A stretch of 11,703 bases of DNA from an uncultured bacterium (GTDB lineage Bacteria; Verrucomicrobiota; Kiritimatiellia; RFP12; UBA1067), in NCBI GenBank assembly GCA_902773475.1, contig CACYEO010000071.1, forward strand, positions 1-11,703, in the 5' to 3' direction. The position numbers and the translations under genes were made by a program. How positions within the stretch are numbered: position 1 is the stretch's first letter; every line of letters begins with the position of its first letter. The notes under the pieces are model-generated. The model was given only the letters and a program-made list of their open reading frames with translations. It did not search any database and had not been told where the DNA came from. Positions 6,228 through 11,703 of this stretch are shown one piece after another.

Positions 6228-8506
6228 TCCGCAATCCTCCTTATGGCGAGCGCTATGTCATCGACGCGGTTTGCGCCGCCTTCGCGCTCGATTACGAAAT
6301 TTCCTTCATATCCTATCGCAAGAAGTTCGTCGATGAAAGCGTCGCCGCCCACTTCGCCTTCGCCCCAGGGCGTCTCGTCGCCCCACACGCCGGGGACGGC
6401 CGCGAAGCGCGCGTCTTTCACGTGGATCTGCCTGATCCACGGCGCGAGGGTTTTCATAGCGGAGACCGGGTCTCCCTTTCCGTAGAGAATCATGTTCGCC
6501 GGGTCGAAGTTGATTCCCACGCCGGGGACTTCCTTCAGGAATTTGGCCAGATCGTCCGCGGTCTCCTGCCCAGATTCGAGAATGAGCGAAACGCCGTTGC
6601 GCGCGCATTCGTCGCGCATCCACGAAACGCGCTCTACGAATTTGGCGTATGCCGCCGGATCGGCCTCGTCGAGGAAGCCGGCATGCGCGGAAAGATACGG
6701 CGCGCCGAGCTCCTTCGCAAGCTTCGCCGCCTTTGCGAAAATCGCCTTGTTCTTCTCCCAGCATCCGTCCGGCACTATGCCGCCGGTGCGGCGTATGGTT
6801 TCGAGCGTCGAGTAGTCTTCCTGCGGAAAGCCGATCATCGCGGACATCAGTTTCCATTCGCCGGACGCGATGCGCGCCTTCACCGCCGCGAGCGCCGCGG
6901 CGCCCTCGGCGGCGCCGTGGCGCTCGTCGGGGGCGATGAACGGGCCCAGAGCGAGGTGTATGCCCTTCACCCCGGCTTTTTTCATCTGCGCAGCCACTTC
7001 GTCGAGCGGCTTCTGGTAGCTCCAGCTGCACACTCCTATGCGTTCCGCCGCCGGCTTCTTCTGCACGAGCGGGCGGATGAAGATGTTGCGCCATTCGATC
7101 GGGTCGCCGTGGCACTGCAGTTCGATCTGCCCTTCCGGGAAGATCGGGATGCTCCTGTCCCAGTAGTTTTCGAGCGTGACATTGTCCACGACCGTCACGC
7201 CGTTCAGCCGCACCGTGACCTTGTCGCCCTTCATGCGGATGTAGAAGCGGTTCCAGTCGCCGATCAGCCTGTCGGCGATGGAAGTCGCCCTGGACGGATT
7301 CTTCTTGTTGTTGTACAGCCCGCCGGAGCCGATCTTCCACTGGTTGTGCGCGTCCCATATCTGCACCTGCGGCGATCCGCGCAGATACACGCCGGAATCG
7401 CCGGTGACGGACATCAGGCGCCAGTCGGCCCACATTTCAAAATCGCCCCAGTCGCGCACGGTGGCAAGGGAATATCCGCCCTTGAAGCCGTCGAAAAACA
7501 GGCTGCCGTCCCGCACGGACCAGTGTTCGCGCATCGCCCTGTCTGCGATTTTCTGCATTTCCGCGCGCTCCTGCGCGCCGGCGGCCGCGCGGACTTTAGG
7601 ATTGTCGAAGCCTTTTTCCGTCGTCACGCCTTTCCAGTTGGCGAGATCGCCGGGCTTGCCGGTGAAATACGGCGCAAAGCCTTGCGGCGTCTTCTCCGGC
7701 CTGCCCGCGAGCGACGCGAGCGTCGCGTCCGCCGGGAGTTCCTTTATCCTGATGTTGCGCCATTTCACGTTGTGGCCGTGACCGAGCCATCCTATCGGGC
7801 CGGACTTGTTGCGGATTCCGGGATGTTTCCTGCCGTCGGGCGTGTCTCCGTCGCCCTTGAACACGGAAAGATCGGTCTTCATCACGAGCGTTCCGTTCAG
7901 GTAGACCTCGATTTCGCTTCCGGCCACGCGGACTTCCTCGAAATTCCACATGCCGGGCTTGCGCACATAGCTGCCGCCGCCGGAGAAATTGTTCTGCTTG
8001 CCTTTGGAAATCTGCCTGCCGAAGTTGTCGCGCAGCGCGGGGGCGACCCCGTACAGGGATCCGCAGTACTGGTGCGGCTTGTACGCATCCTTTTTGGCCT
8101 TGGCGTCGTAGTAGCCGCCGTCGTCGAGCAACTGCACCTCGCCCATGCCGAAGTATGCAGCGTCCTTTCCGGGAACCATCCTGATTCCAAGCCCGTTGTT
8201 GCCGTTTTTAGGCATGCAGAACTCGAACCGCAGGATGAAATTCGTGTACGGACGTTCGGTGTAGAGGTCGCCGCGCATCCCCTTGGGCGGCTTCTTTTTA
8301 GGGAAGCACTGGAGGACGCCCGGTTCGTTCGGGGCCACACCGTACATGGACGTCGCGCCGGCCCAGCCGGACAGGTCCTTGCCGTTGAACAGCGAGACGA
8401 ACCCTTCATCGACGGTTTCAGGATACGTTCCGGCGGCGGCCGGGACGTTGGCGGCGAGTACTGCCGCGAGGCAGACGGCCGGAAGCGAAGATTCTAAAAT
8501 TTTCAT
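6224..8506 (-). CDS. Secreted DUF1080-DUF1080-sugar isomerase (TIM barrel) fusion
   Basis: A 760-residue three-domain protein, first gene of the operon. Residues 1-25 are a Sec signal peptide (MKILESS start, cleavage near AAA|G). Residues about 35-257 form one DUF1080/3-keto-disaccharide hydrolase domain (FVSLFNGKDLSGW start, VKWRNIRIKEL end). Residues about 277-480 form a second (FAPYFTG, then IEWRNIFIRPL). Residues about 488-760 are a xylose-isomerase-like TIM barrel (RIGVCSWSY start) with the metal-site pattern Glu644 (LILES), Asp668 (NFDPAN), His695 (IHVKD) and Glu740 (VIERE). In the described 3-keto-glycoside route, DUF1080 and such TIM-barrel proteins catalyse cleavage of 3-keto-glycosides and hydration of the resulting 3-keto-glycals, so the fusion may perform successive steps. 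An in-frame TTG at 8527 lies upstream of the predicted -10 element and is rejected. No Shine-Dalgarno precedes the ATG. Domain assignment is firm; reactions are inferred. Confidence 0.9.
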   Translation of the reverse strand: MKILESSLPAVCLAAVLAANVPAAAGTYPETVDEGFVSLFNGKDLSGWAGATSMYGVAPNEPGVLQCFPKKKPPKGMRGDLYTERPYTNFILRFEFCMPKNGNNGLGIRMVPGKDAAYFGMGEVQLLDDGGYYDAKAKKDAYKPHQYCGSLYGVAPALRDNFGRQISKGKQNNFSGGGSYVRKPGMWNFEEVRVAGSEIEVYLNGTLVMKTDLSVFKGDGDTPDGRKHPGIRNKSGPIGWLGHGHNVKWRNIRIKELPADATLASLAGRPEKTPQGFAPYFTGKPGDLANWKGVTTEKGFDNPKVRAAAGAQERAEMQKIADRAMREHWSVRDGSLFFDGFKGGYSLATVRDWGDFEMWADWRLMSVTGDSGVYLRGSPQVQIWDAHNQWKIGSGGLYNNKKNPSRATSIADRLIGDWNRFYIRMKGDKVTVRLNGVTVVDNVTLENYWDRSIPIFPEGQIELQCHGDPIEWRNIFIRPLVQKKPAAERIGVCSWSYQKPLDEVAAQMKKAGVKGIHLALGPFIAPDERHGAAEGAAALAAVKARIASGEWKLMSAMIGFPQEDYSTLETIRRTGGIVPDGCWEKNKAIFAKAAKLAKELGAPYLSAHAGFLDEADPAAYAKFVERVSWMRDECARNGVSLILESGQETADDLAKFLKEVPGVGINFDPANMILYGKGDPVSAMKTLAPWIRQIHVKDARFAAVPGVWGDETPWGEGEVGGDAFIDELLAIGYEGNFVIEREGGANRVDDIALAIRRIAE

Positions 8507-8515
8507 AACATCGGG

Positions 8516-8544
8516 AGTGTAGCACAACCCGGCGCGCCAGGCAA
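8516..8544 (-). promoter_or_regulatory. Sigma70-like promoter of the sugar operon
   Basis: On the minus strand TTGCCT (8539-8544, 4 of 6 to consensus) and TACACT (8516-8521, 4 of 6) are separated by exactly 17 bases. The -10 is preceded by TGC, an extended -10. Only 9 bases separate the -10 from the ATG at 8504-8506, so transcription should begin within a few bases of the start codon, giving a leaderless or nearly leaderless mRNA. The spacer contains the palindrome GGCGCGCC (8531-8538). Confidence 0.6.
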
Positions 8545-8559
8545 CGCGAAAGCCGTTGC
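8541..8559. repeat. Inverted repeat overlapping the -35 of the sugar-operon promoter
   Basis: Perfect 6-base arms GCAACG/CGTTGC around a 7-base centre. The left arm covers part of the -35 element, so a repressor bound here would block RNA polymerase. It also lies about 45 bases after the hrpB stop and could form an RNA hairpin, but no U-tract follows, so a terminator role is less likely. Confidence 0.4.
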
Positions 8560-8603
8560 TTGTCGGGGTGAAATCAAAATCTGCCGCGGCAAAGCGTGAA
8601 AAT

Positions 8604-11096
8604 TCAGACGCCCGGCGGCCTGACTTTGCGCGTCGGGATCGCGGAGGCCGGGTCTTCCGGCCAGTAGTGTTTCGGATAGCGTCCGCGCATCTCCTTGCGG
8701 ACGAGCGCGTAGCCTTCGCGCCAGAATCCGGCGAGATCTTTCGTTATCTGCACAGGGCGCATCGCCGGCGACAGAAGCTTCATGAGCACTGGAACGCGTC
8801 CGCCCGCGATTTCCGGCGTCTTCCCCAGACCGAACGTCTCCTGCAGGCGGACCGCCACGAACGGCTCGGGTTCTTCGTAGTGTACGGTTGCGCAGGAACC
8901 GGAAGGCATTTCAAGTTTCGCCGGGGCGAACTTGTCAAGCGTCCGCCAGTCCGCGCCCGAAAGCGCGGCCGCCGCGCGGAACACGCCCTTCATGTCGAAA
9001 TCCTTCAGATCCCGCCAGCGCGAAAGCCCCGCGACGAACCCGCCGAAAAACGTTTCGGCGTCTTTTTGCATGGCTTCGTCCGAAACGTCCGGCCAGCACC
9101 CTTCCGGCATCGTTCTGCGCAGAAAGAGGATTCTTGCCTGAAGCTGGCGCAGCTCCGGCGTCCAGCACGGCATGTTGCGGACGCCCTTCACGGCGATGCC
9201 TTCCATGAACGCCGCGCATATTTTTTCCGGCGGAGGATTCCGTTCCGGGCGCTCTTCCACCACGACATGGCCGATGGAGCGGCGGAATACCGCAGCCACG
9301 CTGTCCGTGCGGCGATCCCACCGCACGATTGACGATTCGACTATCGACTGCGCGAAAAGTTCCTTCGCTTCGACGGCGTCGATCGGCGCGGCGAGACGCA
9401 CGACCGCGTCTCCCTGCGCATCCGACAGGATTGCGCAGGCGAGGTAGTCCTCCTGCGCGAGCGGGTCCGACGGATCCATGCGCGCGTTGCGTCCGCACGA
9501 AAGGGTGAACAGTCCGGGCGCGCGTTTTTTCGCAAGCCGGTCGGGGAACGCGAGAGCGGTGATTCCGCCGTCCGTGATGCCAGGGGTTTGGGAATCTCTT
9601 CCGAGAAGCCTCGCCCATCTGCGCGCGAGTTCGGCCGCGCGGCGCTGCGCTCCGCCGTGCGCAGAGGCGAGGCGGCGCATGTCCGTTTCGCGCTGCTGCG
9701 CTCCGCCTGCGCATTCTTCCATGAGCGCGGCGATGAATGCGGCTCTTCCGCCTGCGCCGCGCGCGGCGGCGGAAATCATGGCGTGGGACAGGCGCGGATG
9801 CACCGGAAATGCGGACATCTCCCGTCCGTGCCGCGTGATCGCTCCGTCCGCACCGGTCGCGCCGAGCGCGGCAAGCAGGTCCCGCGCCTGTTTCCATGCC
9901 GCATGCGGCGGCGGAGTCATCCACGGCATTCCGTCCGGTTCGCGCACGCCCCACGCCGCACACTGCAAAGCGAGCGGCGCGAGATCGGCGTTCAGGATCT
10001 CCGGCGGGGCGGAAGGCGCGAGCGCGGCGTCTTCCGCGGCGGTCCACAGCCGCCAGCATACGCCGGGCGCGGTGCGTCCGGCGCGGCCGCGGCGCTGGTC
10101 GGCGCGGTCGCGGGTCACGCGTTCCGTGGCGAGGCGCGACATTCCGCTTTCCGGCGAGAACCGGGGAACGCGCATCTCGCCGGAATCCACCACTCCGCGC
10201 ACTCCGGGAATTGTCAGCGACGTCTCGGCGATCGACGTGGCCAGGATTATTTTGCGCACTCCCGGCGGCGCGGGCGCCACGGCCGCATCCTGTTCCTCGC
10301 GGGGAAGCGCGCCGTAGAGCGGCGCCACGATCCAGCGTCCGCGCGGATTTTCGCGCGCTCCGGCGGCGAACGAACCCCCGGACTGGAATCCGCGCAGGAT
10401 TTCCGCCGCGCGCGAAATTTCGCGTTCGCCGGGCAGGAAAACGAGCAGGTCTCCTTCGGGAAGCTCCGCTGCGGCCCGCCATGCGGCGGAAGCGGCCAGT
10501 TCGGCCGTCCCGGTCTGCGGTCGCGTTTCCAGAAACCGCGTTTCCACCGGATACGCGCGCGCTTCGGCGGTCACGATTTCCGCGTCGGGGCCGAGATGGC
10601 GCGCGACGGCTTCCCCGTCGAGGGTCGCCGACATTACGAGGATGCGCAGATCCGGGCGGAGCGCGGCGCGCACGTCAAGCGCCATCGCGAAGGCCGTGTC
10701 GCAGGCGAGCGAACGTTCGTGGAATTCGTCGAATATCACAAGTCCGGCGTCGCCAAGTTCCGGATCGTCGAGGAACCGGCGCGCGAGCAGGCCTTCCGTG
10801 AGGATTTCGAGGCGCGTGCGCGGCGAGACTTTCCTTTCAAGTCTCACGCTGTAGCCGACAAGGCCGCCCGGGGTTTCGCCGAAGCGTCCGGCGATGTAAG
10901 TTGCGGCCATGCGCGCCGCAAGACGGCGCGGCTCGAGCATCAAAATCTTTTTTCCCGCCAGAAACCGCTCGCCCAACAAGGCCGGCGGCACGCATGTCGT
11001 CTTGCCGGAGCCCGGAGGCGCCTGCAAAACCGCGGGGCGGTTGGCGCGCAGCGCGGCGGCGACGGCTGGAATCGTTTTTTCGGCTGGGAATGCCAT
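8604..11096 (-). CDS. hrpB: ATP-dependent RNA helicase HrpB (DEAH box)
   Basis: An 830-residue superfamily 2 DEAH/RHA helicase, the usual length for HrpB. Motifs in order: APPGSGKT (26-33, Walker A), EPRR (55-58, Ia), DEFH (123-126, Walker B, the HrpB form of DEAH), SAT (156-158, III), ATSIAETSLTIPGV (286-299, V) and QRRGRAGR (334-341, VI). The C-terminal HrpB domain ends with the typical GRYPKHYWPEDP (about 804-815). HrpB is a cytosolic NTP-dependent helicase whose physiological role is poorly defined in most bacteria, although its family acts on RNA. The ATG at 11094-11096 places Walker A at the normal distance, but no good Shine-Dalgarno is seen. It starts 97 bases after the small basic protein stop, with a terminator between them; no convincing promoter is visible in the remaining gap. 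It is complete, and its GC is high (42/60 at 9661-9720). Confidence 0.96.
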   Translation of the reverse strand: MAFPAEKTIPAVAAALRANRPAVLQAPPGSGKTTCVPPALLGERFLAGKKILMLEPRRLAARMAATYIAGRFGETPGGLVGYSVRLERKVSPRTRLEILTEGLLARRFLDDPELGDAGLVIFDEFHERSLACDTAFAMALDVRAALRPDLRILVMSATLDGEAVARHLGPDAEIVTAEARAYPVETRFLETRPQTGTAELAASAAWRAAAELPEGDLLVFLPGEREISRAAEILRGFQSGGSFAAGARENPRGRWIVAPLYGALPREEQDAAVAPAPPGVRKIILATSIAETSLTIPGVRGVVDSGEMRVPRFSPESGMSRLATERVTRDRADQRRGRAGRTAPGVCWRLWTAAEDAALAPSAPPEILNADLAPLALQCAAWGVREPDGMPWMTPPPHAAWKQARDLLAALGATGADGAITRHGREMSAFPVHPRLSHAMISAAARGAGGRAAFIAALMEECAGGAQQRETDMRRLASAHGGAQRRAAELARRWARLLGRDSQTPGITDGGITALAFPDRLAKKRAPGLFTLSCGRNARMDPSDPLAQEDYLACAILSDAQGDAVVRLAAPIDAVEAKELFAQSIVESSIVRWDRRTDSVAAVFRRSIGHVVVEERPERNPPPEKICAAFMEGIAVKGVRNMPCWTPELRQLQARILFLRRTMPEGCWPDVSDEAMQKDAETFFGGFVAGLSRWRDLKDFDMKGVFRAAAALSGADWRTLDKFAPAKLEMPSGSCATVHYEEPEPFVAVRLQETFGLGKTPEIAGGRVPVLMKLLSPAMRPVQITKDLAGFWREGYALVRKEMRGRYPKHYWPEDPASAIPTRKVRPPGV

Positions 11097-11129
11097 GTCG
11101 CGCGGTAGGACTTTCAGAAAACACGAAAA

Positions 11130-11153
11130 GGAAGGCCGCGCAGGCGGTCTTCC
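11130..11153 (-). terminator. Intrinsic terminator after the small basic protein gene
   Basis: Reading the minus strand, GGAAG then CCGC pair with GCGG and CTTCC, with one A/C mismatch and a 4-base loop, directly followed by TTTT. It begins 40 bases after the small basic protein stop, so that gene is probably monocistronic. Read-through could still supply hrpB. Confidence 0.65.
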
Positions 11154-11161
11154 CTTCCGGC

Positions 11162-11178
11162 GCCCGCGCGCGGCGGGC
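11162..11178. repeat. GC-rich inverted repeat between the small basic protein and hrpB genes
   Basis: Arms GCCCGC and GCGGGC with a 5-base centre. It lies between the small basic protein stop and the terminator and would form a stable hairpin. On the plus strand it is followed by only three T, so it is at best a weak plus-strand terminator. It may assist the adjacent minus-strand terminator. Confidence 0.4.
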
Positions 11179-11193
11179 TTTCAAGCGGTGCAA

Positions 11194-11349
11194 TCAAGCT
11201 TCCGGCTTGGTCTTCTTGAGACCGAAGCCGCGGCTGGAGTCCGTCCATTCGCCGCGCTTCTGCAACAGCGTGACGCGTTCGAAACGCTTCAGAACGTTGC
11301 GCTTTGCCGTGATTTTGCTGCTTCCTTTGAGACTGCGATGTTGGCTCAT
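11194..11349 (-). CDS. Small basic protein (PVC superphylum, ribosome-like family)
   Basis: A 51-residue Lys/Arg-rich protein. The start MSQHRSLKGSSK, the central RNVLKRFERV, LLQKRGEW and the end GLKKTKPEA match the 'small basic protein' family known from Verrucomicrobia, Chlamydiae and relatives (named Chlam_Ver_rRNA in protein-family catalogues). Its size and charge resemble a small ribosomal protein and suggest RNA binding, but the function is unproven. The ATG at 11347-11349 has AAAGGA (11357-11362) 7 bases upstream, a good promoter 30 bases upstream and its own terminator, so it looks like a strongly and separately expressed gene. It is the best taxonomic marker in the window. No lysine or arginine cluster is disrupted and the gene is intact. 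Confidence 0.88.
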   Translation of the reverse strand: MSQHRSLKGSSKITAKRNVLKRFERVTLLQKRGEWTDSSRGFGLKKTKPEA

Positions 11350-11378
11350 GTCATTATCCTTTCAAAAGGCGGACGGAT

Positions 11379-11407
11379 AGGATACCTAAAATGCGCTTCG
11401 GGCGCAA
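11379..11407 (-). promoter_or_regulatory. Sigma70-like promoter of the small basic protein gene
   Basis: Minus-strand TTGCGC (11402-11407) and TATCCT (11379-11384) are separated by exactly 17 bases. The predicted transcript starts near 11372, giving a leader of about 23 bases that contains the AAAGGA ribosome site. Both hexamers match consensus at 4 of 6 positions. Confidence 0.6.
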
Positions 11408-11525
11408 GCGTGTTTTCGTTCCAATGTCCAAAAATCCAAAAAAGGCGTACCGGCGTTTTTCGCCCTTGCGCGGATTCGCGCGCGCACAGAAGAAGCAGTT
11501 GATTTTTTGGGTGTTTGGTTTTTGG

Positions 11526-11552
11526 CAGGATTTACAAGATTGTCAGAATTGA
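11526..11552. repeat. Degenerate 9-base tandem repeat, three units
   Basis: Units CAGGATTTA, CAAGATTGT and CAGAATTGA in direct succession. The pattern resembles CAGGATT-type intergenic repeats dispersed in several bacterial genomes; that link is from memory, not a search. Confidence 0.5.
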
Positions 11553-11562
11553 GACATGGGTT

Positions 11563-11594
11563 GAGTGTTTGGGTGTTTGAGTGTTTGGGTGTTT
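11563..11594. repeat. 8-base tandem repeat GRGTGTTT, four units
   Basis: GAGTGTTT and GGGTGTTT alternate twice, so the array is also a perfect 16-base unit repeated two times. A further GGGTGTTT copy occurs near 11508-11515. The array is strongly G/T-skewed on the plus strand. Confidence 0.75.
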
Positions 11595-11615
11595 GGGTTG
11601 AGGATGCGGCCCGGG

Positions 11616-11647
11616 ATTCTAGAAATCTAGGATTCTAGGATTTTAGA
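11616..11647. repeat. 8-base tandem repeat ATTCTAGR, four units
   Basis: Units ATTCTAGA, AATCTAGG, ATTCTAGG and ATTTTAGA follow without gaps. The first unit overlaps the palindrome TTCTAGAA. Each unit carries a TCTAG or related core. Confidence 0.75.
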
Positions 11648-11653
11648 ACGCGA

Positions 11654-11681
11654 GACGAGAGACGACAGACATGAGACGAGA
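11654..11681. repeat. 7-base tandem repeat GACGAGA, four units
   Basis: Units GACGAGA, GACGACA, GACATGA and GACGAGA follow without gaps. The array is purine-rich on the plus strand. Confidence 0.7.
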
Positions 11682-11703
11682 GAGCGGTTTGCGGCGAGCC
11701 GGA

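Larger units (their letters stand above)
11408..11703. other. Intergenic stretch without a recognisable gene, rich in short tandem repeats
   Basis: I see no credible coding frame on either strand in these 296 bases. Bases 11408-11500 are mixed AT/GC with homopolymer A and T runs. From about 11503 to 11684 the sequence is a patchwork of short tandem repeats with period 9, 8, 8 and 7, listed separately. A possible upstream gene would lie beyond the window. Confidence 0.7.

Noticed and set aside
4746..6485. 579-codon plus-strand frame
   Set aside because: Antisense to the Tat-exported oxidoreductase and the ends of its neighbours; no recognisable motif or ribosome site.
6221..8497. 758-codon open frame on the plus strand
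   Set aside because: It lies exactly antisense to the DUF1080 fusion. Its translation is Arg/Ala/His-rich without domains, as expected from the complement of GC-rich codons.
8507..8527. Upstream in-frame TTG start for the DUF1080 fusion
   Set aside because: It would place the start upstream of the predicted -10 element and put seven residues before a normal signal peptide start.
9588..11108. 506-codon plus-strand frame and a 515-codon alternative minus frame (8935-10482)
   Set aside because: Both are shadows of hrpB, which has all its helicase motifs in the chosen frame; the shadows are Arg-rich low-complexity sequence.
11430..11455. Terminator-like hairpin with T run (minus strand GGCG...CGCC then TTTTTT)
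   Set aside because: Only a 4-base stem with a 13-base loop; too weak to call.
11526..11681. CRISPR-like array
   Set aside because: The repeats are 7-9 bases, directly adjacent, without spacers.

Overview
The window reads as high-GC chromosomal DNA from a PVC-superphylum bacterium. I would guess Lentisphaeria, Kiritimatiellae or a close Verrucomicrobiota relative. The evidence is a 51-residue PVC-type 'small basic protein' next to hrpB, and a sugar operon built from DUF1080 and Gfo/Idh/MocA proteins with Tat and Sec signal peptides, which are expanded in these lineages. The lineage is an inference. Every gene I can support is on the minus strand, so transcription runs from high to low coordinates.

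Right part (about 8600-11703): a roughly 300-base intergenic stretch made largely of four different short tandem repeats. Next come a sigma70-like promoter, the small basic protein gene, an intrinsic terminator, and hrpB (DEAH-box helicase).

Middle (3082-8544): a sugar operon that appears to start at a promoter whose predicted transcript begins almost at the start codon. Its genes are a secreted triple-domain protein (DUF1080, DUF1080, sugar-isomerase-like TIM barrel), a Tat-exported Gfo/Idh/MocA oxidoreductase, a small helical protein of unknown function, and a cytosolic Gfo/Idh/MocA oxidoreductase with a cysteine cluster. After the restriction genes it seems to resume with a GH97 glycosidase, truncated by the window edge (1-507). 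The combination fits the oxidation, elimination and hydration route of glycoside breakdown through 3-keto sugars, with the non-redox steps on one polypeptide.

Left part (549-3025): a complete HincII-type restriction-modification pair sits between the sugar genes. The endonuclease keeps the HincII catalytic residues, so recognition of GTYRAC is predicted. The pair is more AT-rich than its surroundings. The methyltransferase ORF starts with about 45 residues that look like a Tat signal peptide and are encoded by host-like GC-rich DNA. The composition changes where methyltransferase homology begins. The simplest reading is that the cassette landed in, and captured the 5' end of, a Tat-exported operon gene whose remainder is gone. 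This chimera and the triple-domain sugar enzyme are the two most unusual items in the window.
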